From the NCBI GenBank assembly GCA_963790575.1, contig CAWBPD010000012.1, positions 186,001 through 250,000 of the forward strand: a stretch of 64,000 nt of DNA. Direction: 5' to 3'. Source of the DNA: CAVTSA01 sp963790575 (GTDB lineage Bacteria; Chloroflexota; Dormibacteria; Dormibacterales; Dormibacteraceae). This document shows positions 56,296 to 62,792 of this stretch, piece after piece (position 1 is the stretch's first letter; every line of letters begins with the position of its first letter). Below the pieces are notes generated by a model that saw only the letters and a program-made list of their open reading frames with translations, was not told the origin of the DNA and made no database searches. A program made the translations under genes and the position numbers.

Positions 56296-57003
56296 CTAGT
56301 TCAGGCGCCCGGTGGCGGTGACGCCCCGTCGCGGGCACTCGCGGCGGAGGACGCACCCCTCGCACCTCGGAGCACGTGATCGGCAGACCTGCCTGCCGTG
56401 CGCCACCAACGCCAGGTGCAGTGGGTAGCGAATAGCCTCCGGCACCGCACACTCCAGATAGTCTTGCGCACCCACGGCGGTGGCGCGAGCCGGAATCCAC
56501 CCGAGCCGGCCCGCGACCCGGTGCACGTGCGTATCGACGGGAAAGGCGGCACGGTCCATCGAGAACAGGAGCACGCAGGCGGCGGTCTTGGGTCCGACGC
56601 CGGGCAGCGAGGTGAGGTACTCCCGGACCATCGCGTCGTCCAGGGTTTGCAGCCGGGACAGGTCGACCGCCCCTTCCCGGTCCTTCACCATGGCCAGGAT
56701 GCGGCGGATGCGGGGCGCCTTCTGGTCCGCCATCCCACCCGTGCGGATGGCGTCGGCCACCTCGTCGTCCGTCGCCGCCGCCACCGCCTCCCAGGTCCCG
56801 AACCGCTCGCGGAGGGTGGCGAAGGCACGCGCGGAGTTGTGGTCTGAGGTGTGCTGGGAGAGCACGGTCGCGATCAGCCCGTCGAGGATGGGCGCGGGGG
56901 ACTTGGGCCCGAGGGGACCTTGATCCTGCTCCAGGAGGCGCAGCACCGTGCGGAAGTCAGGGGAAGCGGGCGCGAGCACGGCCGGATCGTACCGCCCGCG
57001 CAC
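56296..57003 (-). CDS. nth: Endonuclease III (DNA glycosylase/AP lyase)
   Basis: A 235-residue base-excision repair enzyme for oxidised pyrimidines. The helix-hairpin-helix LPGVGPKTAACVLL carries the catalytic Lys (about 133) and AFPVDTHVHRVAGRLG the catalytic Asp. The four iron-sulfur cysteines are at the C-terminus in CRSRAPRCEGCVLRREC, with the standard C-x6-C-x2-C-x5-C spacing. Its upstream region is shared with mrfA and contains SOS boxes, the nearer one 20 nt from its GTG start. Joint damage control with mrfAB is therefore possible. Confidence 0.93.
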   Translation of the reverse strand: MRGRYDPAVLAPASPDFRTVLRLLEQDQGPLGPKSPAPILDGLIATVLSQHTSDHNSARAFATLRERFGTWEAVAAATDDEVADAIRTGGMADQKAPRIRRILAMVKDREGAVDLSRLQTLDDAMVREYLTSLPGVGPKTAACVLLFSMDRAAFPVDTHVHRVAGRLGWIPARATAVGAQDYLECAVPEAIRYPLHLALVAHGRQVCRSRAPRCEGCVLRRECPRRGVTATGRLN

Positions 57004-57022
57004 AGAGGCGTTGCGCGCCCCC

Positions 57023-57034
57023 GAACACCTGTTT
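57023..57034. promoter_or_regulatory. LexA/SOS box 1, between nth and mrfA
   Basis: GAACACCTGTTT fits the Gram-positive/actinobacterial LexA site GAAC-N4-GTTC with one change. It lies 20 nt from the nth start and overlaps a possible -10 (TACACT) on the plus strand. Confidence 0.6.
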
Positions 57035-57044
57035 ACACTGGGCC

Positions 57045-57073
57045 TTGCGCACGAACACTCGTTCGGGTACTGT
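57045..57073 (+). promoter_or_regulatory. mrfA promoter with LexA/SOS box 2 in the spacer
   Basis: TTGCGC (57045-57050), a 17-nt spacer and TACTGT (57068-57073) form a promoter 13 nt before the ATG. The spacer contains the perfect palindrome CGAACACTCGTTCG (57052-57065), which matches the GAAC-N4-GTTC LexA consensus. A bound repressor would block the promoter directly. Confidence 0.75.
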
Positions 57074-57086
57074 CCCTCTCAACGCC

Positions 57087-59372
57087 ATGCTCGAGCTGCC
57101 CTCCTACGACCGCACCGATGGCCCCGCCGGGATACCGCCGCTGGACGTGTCCGCGCTGCGCGGTGACATCACCCTCGACCACCACATCCCGGCCCGCGCG
57201 GCGCTGACCCGGCCGCTTCCCGACGACCTGGCGCCCCCGCTGGTCGCCGCCCTCGCCGGCCGCGGCATCGAACGGCTCTACACCCACCAGGCGGAGGCCT
57301 ACCGGCGGGCCCGGCGCCGGGAGGACATGGTCGTGGTGACCCCCACCGCCAGCGGGAAGACGCTCTGCTACAACCTCCCGGTCCTCCAGCAGCTGCTCGA
57401 GGAGCCGACCAGCCGCGCGCTCTACCTCTTCCCCACCAAGGCGCTGGCACAGGATCAGCTGAAGGAGTTGGGTGCGCTCACCGGCCCGCTCCCCATCGAG
57501 GTCAAGGTCGACGTCTACGACGGAGACACGCCGCCCGGGCGCCGCACCTTGATCCGCGACGGCGGCCACATCGTGCTCACCAACCCGGACATGCTCCACA
57601 CCGGCGTCCTTCCCCACCACACCAAGTGGCGCCGCCTGTTCTCAAGCCTCCAGTACGTGGTCATCGACGAGCTGCACACGTACCGCGGCCTGTTCGGCAG
57701 CCAGGTCGCGAACGTCGTCCGCCGTCTGCGCCGGATCTGCGCCTTCTATGGCTCCGACCCCACCTTCATCTGTACCTCGGCCACCATCGCCAACCCCTCC
57801 GAGCTCGCCGAGCAGCTGCTGGAACGGGAGCACGTCGCGCTCGTCGATCGCTCCGGCGCGCCGCGGGGGGAGCGGCGGCTCATCTTCTACAACCCACCGC
57901 TGATCGATCGCGACCTGGGCGTTCGCCGATCGTCGTTGCTGGAGGCCCGGCGCATCGCCACGCCCTGGATCCGGCAGGGGATTCAGTCCATCGTCTTCTG
58001 CCGGAGCCGGCTCCAGGTGGAGGTCATGCTCAGCTACCTGCAGGAGGACCTCCAGCCCCGCCTCGACGCACGCCGGCGGGTCCGCGGGTATCGGTCCGGC
58101 TACCTGCCCCTGAGGCGGCGGGAGATCGAGGCCGGTCTGCGCTCGGGTGAGGTGTGGGGCGTCGTCTCCACCAACGCCCTCGAGCTCGGCATCGATGTCG
58201 GATCGCTGCAGACCGCGATCATGGTCGGCTATCCGGGCAGCATCGCCTCCACCTGGCAGCAGCTGGGACGGGCGGGCCGCCGCTCGGGGTCGGTCGCGGT
58301 GTTCGTGGCCTCCAACTCGCCGCTCGACCAGTTCATCGTCCGCCACCCGGGCTACTTCCTCGGCGCCAGCCCGGAATCCGGCCTGGTCGACCCGGACAAC
58401 CTGCTGGTGCTGGCGGGGCACCTCCAGGCCGGCCTCTTCGAACTGCCCTTCGAGCCCGACGAGCGGTTCGGGGCGGCGGAGGTGTCCGACCTGCTGGCGA
58501 TGTTCGAGGAGGACGGCGTCTCCAGCCGCTCCGCGGGCCGCTGGTTCTGGGCCAGCGACGCCTTCCCCGCCGACGCCATCGCGCTGCGCCGGCTCAACGC
58601 GGACAACGTGGTCATCGTCGATACCTCCGGGCCCCGGCCAGAGATCATCGGTGAGACCGATCAGTTCTCGGCCCCCGTCTACCTCCACGAGGAGGCGATC
58701 TACCTCCAGGACGGGGCGCAGTACCACGTCGACCGGCTGGACTGGGATCAGAAAAAGGCCTACGTGCGGCCGGTGGACGTCGACTACTACACCGACGCCG
58801 AGCTGGCCGTCAACGTACAGGTGCTGGAGACGTTCGACCAAGAGCCACTCGCTCGGCTTGACCGCGCGCATGGCGAGGTCAAGATCACCACCCGGGCCAG
58901 CGTCTTCAAAAAGGTCCGGTTCCACACCCACGAGAACGTCGGGTCGGGGCCGATCAGCATTCCCGAACAGACCCTGCACACGACGGCCTACTGGACCTCA
59001 CTCGAACCGGACGTGTGGACCGCGCTCGGCCGTGAGGAACTGGAGGCGGGCCTGCAGGGGATGGCCCACGCCCTGCGCGCGGTGGGGAGCCTGCACCTGA
59101 TGTGCGACCCGCACGACCTGGGGGCGCTGGGCGAAGTGCGATCCCCCGCCACGCTGCGGCCCACCGTCACCGTGTACGAGGTCTACCCGGGCGGGGTCGG
59201 GTATGCCCCGCGCCTGTTCGAGCTCCACCACCGTCTGCTGGCGGACGCCCGCGCGCTGGTCGCCGAGTGTCCCTGCTCAGGCGGCTGCCCTTCCTGTATC
59301 GGGCCCACCCCCGTCGAAGGAGCCAAGTCCGCGTGCCTCCGACTGCTCTCCGCGAACGTCTCGCCAGCCTGA
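57087..59372 (+). CDS. mrfA: DEAD/DEAH helicase with zinc-binding C-terminus, MrfA-like
   Basis: A 761-residue superfamily 2 helicase. Motif I is TPTASGKTLCY (about 86), motif II VIDELHTYRG (about 193), motif III TSATIANP, and motifs IV-VI include IVFCRSRLQVE, VVSTNALELGIDVG and QQLGRAGRR. The C-terminal DUF1998-type zinc site reads ECPCSGGCPSCIGP with a further Cys. This layout is that of Bacillus subtilis MrfA (YprA), which repairs mitomycin C damage together with the exonuclease MrfB, encoded here by the next gene. I prefer the ATG at 57087: a TTG at 57045 would turn the SOS box into coding sequence. Confidence 0.9.
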   Translation: MLELPSYDRTDGPAGIPPLDVSALRGDITLDHHIPARAALTRPLPDDLAPPLVAALAGRGIERLYTHQAEAYRRARRREDMVVVTPTASGKTLCYNLPVLQQLLEEPTSRALYLFPTKALAQDQLKELGALTGPLPIEVKVDVYDGDTPPGRRTLIRDGGHIVLTNPDMLHTGVLPHHTKWRRLFSSLQYVVIDELHTYRGLFGSQVANVVRRLRRICAFYGSDPTFICTSATIANPSELAEQLLEREHVALVDRSGAPRGERRLIFYNPPLIDRDLGVRRSSLLEARRIATPWIRQGIQSIVFCRSRLQVEVMLSYLQEDLQPRLDARRRVRGYRSGYLPLRRREIEAGLRSGEVWGVVSTNALELGIDVGSLQTAIMVGYPGSIASTWQQLGRAGRRSGSVAVFVASNSPLDQFIVRHPGYFLGASPESGLVDPDNLLVLAGHLQAGLFELPFEPDERFGAAEVSDLLAMFEEDGVSSRSAGRWFWASDAFPADAIALRRLNADNVVIVDTSGPRPEIIGETDQFSAPVYLHEEAIYLQDGAQYHVDRLDWDQKKAYVRPVDVDYYTDAELAVNVQVLETFDQEPLARLDRAHGEVKITTRASVFKKVRFHTHENVGSGPISIPEQTLHTTAYWTSLEPDVWTALGREELEAGLQGMAHALRAVGSLHLMCDPHDLGALGEVRSPATLRPTVTVYEVYPGGVGYAPRLFELHHRLLADARALVAECPCSGGCPSCIGPTPVEGAKSACLRLLSANVSPA

Positions 59373-60598
59373 ACCGGTCTTTGCTGCCGTCGAGGGCAGC
59401 CGGGGACCGTGCAGCAAAGATGGGCTTGAGCGGCGCGCGTCCGGCGGCGCCACCCCGGCCGCGTCCGCCGCGTCGCGCGCCGGACGGCTTCGAAGCGGTG
59501 CCGACACCCCACGGAGTGGCCTGGTGCTTCGCCGACGTCATCCCCTTCGGGCGCGTTCCCGGGTCGCCACCGCCTCTGGCGCACTGCTACCTCGACACCG
59601 AGACCACCGGGCTCGCCGGCGGCACCGGCACCCAGGTCTTCGCCGCCGCCCTCTGCATCCCGCAGGAGGCGGGCCTGGAGGTGCGTCAGCTCTTCCTGGT
59701 CGAGCCCGCCGGGGAGCCTGCTTTCCTCTGGCTGCTGCAGCGGGAGGTGGGGCGGGCGCCGCGGCTGGCCACCTACAACGGCGCGGCCTTCGACCTGCCC
59801 CTGGTGCGCACCCGGTGGGTCCTGGCCCGGCTGGAGGGAGAGTTCGACCATCCGCAGCACCTCGACCTGCTGCACCTGACGCGTGCCCTGTTCAAGCAAC
59901 GGCTGGACAGCTGCACGCTCCAGACCGTGGAAGCGCGCCTGCTCGGGTTCGAGCGGGACGACGACCTGCCCGGCGCCCTGGTGCCCGAGGCGTACTTCGG
60001 GTACCTGCGCCACGGACGCAGCCCCTGGCTGGAGGCCGCGCTGCGCCACAACCGGCAGGACGTGGTGAGCTTGTTCCATCTGCATGCCCGGTTGCTGGAG
60101 CAGGTCGGAGGTCGGTCGCCGTCGATGACCGCTCCCGACTGGCTGGCATTGGGGCGTCTGCTCTGGCGCCAGGGCCGGCACGCCGACGCCTGGCGCGCGC
60201 TCCGACAAGCGGCGGAGCCGGGTGGCGGCGGCGAGGCGGCGGCCACCGCCTCGCTGTTGCTGGCCCGGGAGCTCACACGCCGGCGGTCCTTCGCGGCCGC
60301 GGACGCGCTCCTCCGGCGGGTCCACGCGCTGCGCCCGCACGACCCGCAGCTGACCACCGCCCGGGCGCGGCTGCTGGAGTGGCGGCTCCATGATCTGCCC
60401 GAGGCGGCGAGGATCGTGTCCGCCACGCTCGCGCAGCTGCCACCCCACGACCCACTTCACGCCGACCTCGCGCATCGCCTGGCGCGTCTGGAGCTCCGCC
60501 TGGCACGCCGGCACGGGCCATCTGTCGACAGATGTACGGCCCTCGGCCCGGAACCCGGGCCATCTGTCGACAGATGGCCGGAGCTGCGGCTCAGCTAG
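59333..60598 (+). CDS. mrfB: DEDDh exonuclease with TPR-like tail, MrfB-like
   Basis: A 421-residue nuclease partner of MrfA. The RNase H-like exonuclease has DxE in CYLDTETTGLAGGTGTQVF (about 86), an Asp in LATYNGAAFDLPLV and the HxxxD motif in LRHNRQDVVSLFHL (about 238). Residues 265-410 are helical repeats of TPR type (WRQGRHADAWRALRQAAE). The GTG start at 59333 lies inside mrfA with AAGGAG 10 nt upstream, so the genes overlap by 40 nt. The last 28 residues are encoded by a family G repeat and read GPSVDR twice, which is foreign to the family. Confidence 0.87.
   Translation: MPPTALRERLASLNRSLLPSRAAGDRAAKMGLSGARPAAPPRPRPPRRAPDGFEAVPTPHGVAWCFADVIPFGRVPGSPPPLAHCYLDTETTGLAGGTGTQVFAAALCIPQEAGLEVRQLFLVEPAGEPAFLWLLQREVGRAPRLATYNGAAFDLPLVRTRWVLARLEGEFDHPQHLDLLHLTRALFKQRLDSCTLQTVEARLLGFERDDDLPGALVPEAYFGYLRHGRSPWLEAALRHNRQDVVSLFHLHARLLEQVGGRSPSMTAPDWLALGRLLWRQGRHADAWRALRQAAEPGGGGEAAATASLLLARELTRRRSFAAADALLRRVHALRPHDPQLTTARARLLEWRLHDLPEAARIVSATLAQLPPHDPLHADLAHRLARLELRLARRHGPSVDRCTALGPEPGPSVDRWPELRLS
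60515..60577. repeat. Family G palindromic array inside the 3' end of mrfB
   Basis: Two copies of GGGCCATCTGTCGACAGATG begin at 60515 and 60557, exactly 42 bp apart, with CATCTGTCGACAGATG a perfect palindrome. Both are translated as GPSVDR in the mrfB frame. The convergent transglycosylase gene ends 18 nt further on. Confidence 0.92.
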
Positions 60599-61347
60599 CT
60601 CCAGGCGAGCTGGAGGGGCGCTCCGGCGGCGGCGTCGGCCCGCTGCGGGGTGAGGTCCCCGTTGGCAACCATCGCATCCAGCACCTGGCGCAGACGCTCG
60701 CGGGCCAGCACCGGATGCTCGATCGGGTCATAGGCGGAGGGGGCCTGCGGCAGTCCGGCCAGCATCGCGTACTGCGTCAGGGTGAGCTGGTCGAGCGGCC
60801 GGTCGAAGTAGACGCGCGCGGCCATCACGGCGCCGTAGGTGAAGTGCCCGAGGTAGACCTCGGAGAAATAAGCGGCCAGGATCTCCTGCTTCGTAAGGGC
60901 ACGGTCGACCTTCAGCGCCATCACCGTGCCACGCCAGTACTGCCAGAACGCCTTGCCTGGGCCGGCCAGGTAGAGGTTTTCGACCAGCTGTTGGTCGATG
61001 GTCGAACCACCCTGGCAGAGGCAGCGGTTTTGCGCGTCGACCACCAGGGCGCGGCCGACTCCTCGGGGGCTGATCCCCGGCTCACTCAGGAAGCCCGCGT
61101 CCTCGGTGTCGATCAGCGCCGTCGCGAGCGTGGCCGGAACCTGGCCCGGTTCGAGCGGCGTCCCCCCGTGCGCGCGCGCCACGTGCTGTGCGCGCGCCAG
61201 CGCCCCATCCACGGATGGAGTCGTGACCCACGTCACGGTGACCAGGACGGCCGCCGCGACCACGCAGGCCGCCACCGCGATCGCCAGCACTCCCAGCACG
61301 CGCGCCGGCCGATGCCGCCGCCGCACCGAGGGCGGCCCTCCCGCCAC
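60595..61347 (-). CDS. Monofunctional peptidoglycan transglycosylase (GT51)
   Basis: A 250-residue membrane-anchored glycosyltransferase that polymerises lipid II into glycan strands. One helix at about 17-42 (VLGVLAIAVAACVVAAAVLV) anchors it. The catalytic Glu lies in LIDTEDAGFLSEPGISPRG; the second motif is GGSTIDQQLVENLYL (GGSTITQQ is usual), and TKQEILAAYFSEVYLGHFTYG follows. There is no transpeptidase domain, so it resembles MtgA. The GTG start lies at CCGATCGG without a clear ribosome site. Its stop overlaps the mrfB stop in the palindrome CTAG. Confidence 0.85.
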   Translation of the reverse strand: MAGGPPSVRRRHRPARVLGVLAIAVAACVVAAAVLVTVTWVTTPSVDGALARAQHVARAHGGTPLEPGQVPATLATALIDTEDAGFLSEPGISPRGVGRALVVDAQNRCLCQGGSTIDQQLVENLYLAGPGKAFWQYWRGTVMALKVDRALTKQEILAAYFSEVYLGHFTYGAVMAARVYFDRPLDQLTLTQYAMLAGLPQAPSAYDPIEHPVLARERLRQVLDAMVANGDLTPQRADAAAGAPLQLAWS

Positions 61348-61438
61348 GGTCCGATCGGATGAGTTGGCTGGTGCTGCCGTCCTGACCTCCCATCACAGAG
61401 AACCACCAGGCGGCCCCAAGTGGCGAGGCGACCTCTGT

Positions 61439-61621
61439 TCAGCGGCAGACGAAGGCGCCAGGGTCACCCTCTACCAGGAAACCGCCCTCGCGCTCGATCG
61501 CAACTTCGACCGCCGCCCGTACCCGCTCCACGACGACGGGCCAATCGGCGCCGGTCTCGGTCTCGAAGGGGTCGGCGAGGCTCGCCACATAGTCGGCGAT
61601 GATGGCCGCTTCCCGGATCAC
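61439..61621 (-). pseudogene. C-terminal remnant, possibly of a SAM methyltransferase
   Basis: A 60-codon frame reading IREAAIIADYVASLADPFET and ending EREGGFLVEGDPGAFVCR. This resembles the last part of class I SAM-dependent methyltransferases, where a helix with ADYV/S and an ending 'EG-F-v-t--G-FVCR' are common. The frame stays open upstream for about 30 more codons (GTPSRKRPGREPAF) but the SAM-binding domain is gone, and a family F repeat takes its place. It is either a dead fragment or a short peptide from the GTG at 61621. Confidence 0.45.
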
Positions 61622-61673
61622 GAAGGCCGGTTCACGGCCGGGTCGCTTCCTGGACGGCGTTCCGATGACGCAC

Positions 61674-61729
61674 GTTTCTTCACATTCCGGTCCTACGTCG
61701 TGGGCGGTAGGCCCGGAGTGCGGAGAAAC
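61674..61729. repeat. Family F long inverted repeat, copy 3
   Basis: Two 23-nt arms, GTTTCTTCACATTCCGGTCC (61674 on) and GGCCCGGAGTGCGGAGAAAC (ending 61729), pair at 19 of 23 positions around a 10-nt loop. The left arm is close to part of copy 4 at 62729; the right arm shares CCGGAGTGCGGA with copy 2. Confidence 0.82.
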
Positions 61730-61782
61730 GGCCCACGCGGGGGACAGGCAGGACGACGAGGCGGCTCACTAGAATTCCGGCG

Positions 61783-62703
61783 ATGCGCATCGTGGTCACC
61801 GGCGGCGCCGGTTTCATCGGGTCCCACCTGGTCGACGCACTCATCGGGCGCGGCGACGAGGTGCTGGTCGTCGATGATCTCTCCACCGGTGTCCGCGAGC
61901 AGGTGAACCCCGCGGCGACGTTCCTCGAGCTTGACCTCCGGGATGGCGATGCCACCGAGCGGTTGGTCGAGTGGGGACCGGACGCGATCTGCCACCTGGC
62001 GGCGCAGATGAGCGTCTCGCGGTCGGTCCGGGAGCCGCTCTACGACGCCGGTGTCAACCTGATCGGGGCTCTTCGCGTGCTGGAGGCCGCGCGCCAGGCG
62101 CAGGCCCGGCTCCTCTTCTCGTCGACCGGCGGTGCGCTCTACGGCGACGCCGAGCGGCTTCCGACGCTGGAGACGGAGCCGGCCTGGCCGGTCTCCCCCT
62201 ACGGCGTGGCCAAGCTCTCCTTCGAACACTACCTGCACTGTTACCGGGTGGCCCACGGGCTGAGCTACGCGGCGCTGCGCTACGCCAACGTGTACGGCCC
62301 GCGCCAGAACCCGCACGGAGAGGCCGGGGTGGTCGCGATCTTCTGCCTCCGTCTGCTGGCTGGGGAGCCCGCCGTCATCAACGGCGACGGCACCTTCACC
62401 CGCGACTACATCTACGTCGATGACGTGGTCCGCGCCAACCTGGCCGCGCTCGACAGTCGCGAGATCGGCCACTTCAACGTCGGGACCGGGCGCCAGACCA
62501 CCGTCAACCGGATCTTCCACCTGCTGGTCGACCACCTCGGGCTCGACACCGAAGAGACGCACGGCCCGGTCCGGCCGGGCGACCAGCACACCTCCGCGCT
62601 CGACTCCGGCCTGATCGAGCGCACCCTGGGCTGGCGAGCCGAGGTGGCCCTCGAAGAAGGCATCCCCCGGACCGCCGACTGGTTCAAGGCGCGGGCGGAC
62701 TGA
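61783..62703 (+). CDS. NAD-dependent epimerase, UDP-glucose 4-epimerase-like
   Basis: A 306-residue extended SDR enzyme that inverts a hydroxyl on a nucleotide sugar, probably for cell-surface glycans. The NAD motif is VVTGGAGFIGSHLVDAL, followed by VDDLSTGVREQV. The active site has Ser in LLFSSTGGALYG and the YxxxK pair in SPYGVAKLSFEHY. The end motif RDYIYVDDVVRANLAAL is standard. A TAGAAT box is 7 nt before the ATG. It might act on UDP-glucose, UDP-GlcNAc or a dTDP-sugar; no glycosyltransferase is next to it. Confidence 0.88.
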   Translation: MRIVVTGGAGFIGSHLVDALIGRGDEVLVVDDLSTGVREQVNPAATFLELDLRDGDATERLVEWGPDAICHLAAQMSVSRSVREPLYDAGVNLIGALRVLEAARQAQARLLFSSTGGALYGDAERLPTLETEPAWPVSPYGVAKLSFEHYLHCYRVAHGLSYAALRYANVYGPRQNPHGEAGVVAIFCLRLLAGEPAVINGDGTFTRDYIYVDDVVRANLAALDSREIGHFNVGTGRQTTVNRIFHLLVDHLGLDTEETHGPVRPGDQHTSALDSGLIERTLGWRAEVALEEGIPRTADWFKARAD

Positions 62704-62725
62704 CCCGGACCGCCCGACCCAAAGA

Positions 62726-62789
62726 GGGCCTTTCTCCACATTCCGGCCTTCCCGCGCCTGGGGTAGCGCGGGAAGGTGGAGAAACGCCC
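62726..62789. repeat. Family F long inverted repeat, copy 4
   Basis: Arms GGGCCTTTCTCCAC (62726) plus CCTTCCCGCGC, and GCGCGGGAAGG plus TGGAGAAACGCCC, pair with a 7-nt bulge ATTCCGG in the left arm. The bulge makes the left arm match copy 3 (TTTCTNCACATTCCGG). It lies between the convergent epimerase and dinB genes, 3 nt from the dinB stop. Confidence 0.85.
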
Positions 62790-62792
62790 CCC

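Larger units (their letters stand above)
61348..61782. other. Region with gene remnant and long inverted repeat
   Basis: About 435 nt between divergent genes. It contains a decayed methyltransferase-like end (61439-61621), a family F inverted repeat (61674-61729) and the leaderless promoter of the epimerase gene. I see no intact gene. Confidence 0.6.

Noticed and set aside
57045..57086. TTG at 57045 as the mrfA start
   Set aside because: It would make the -35 region and the LexA box coding; the ATG at 57087 follows a complete promoter.
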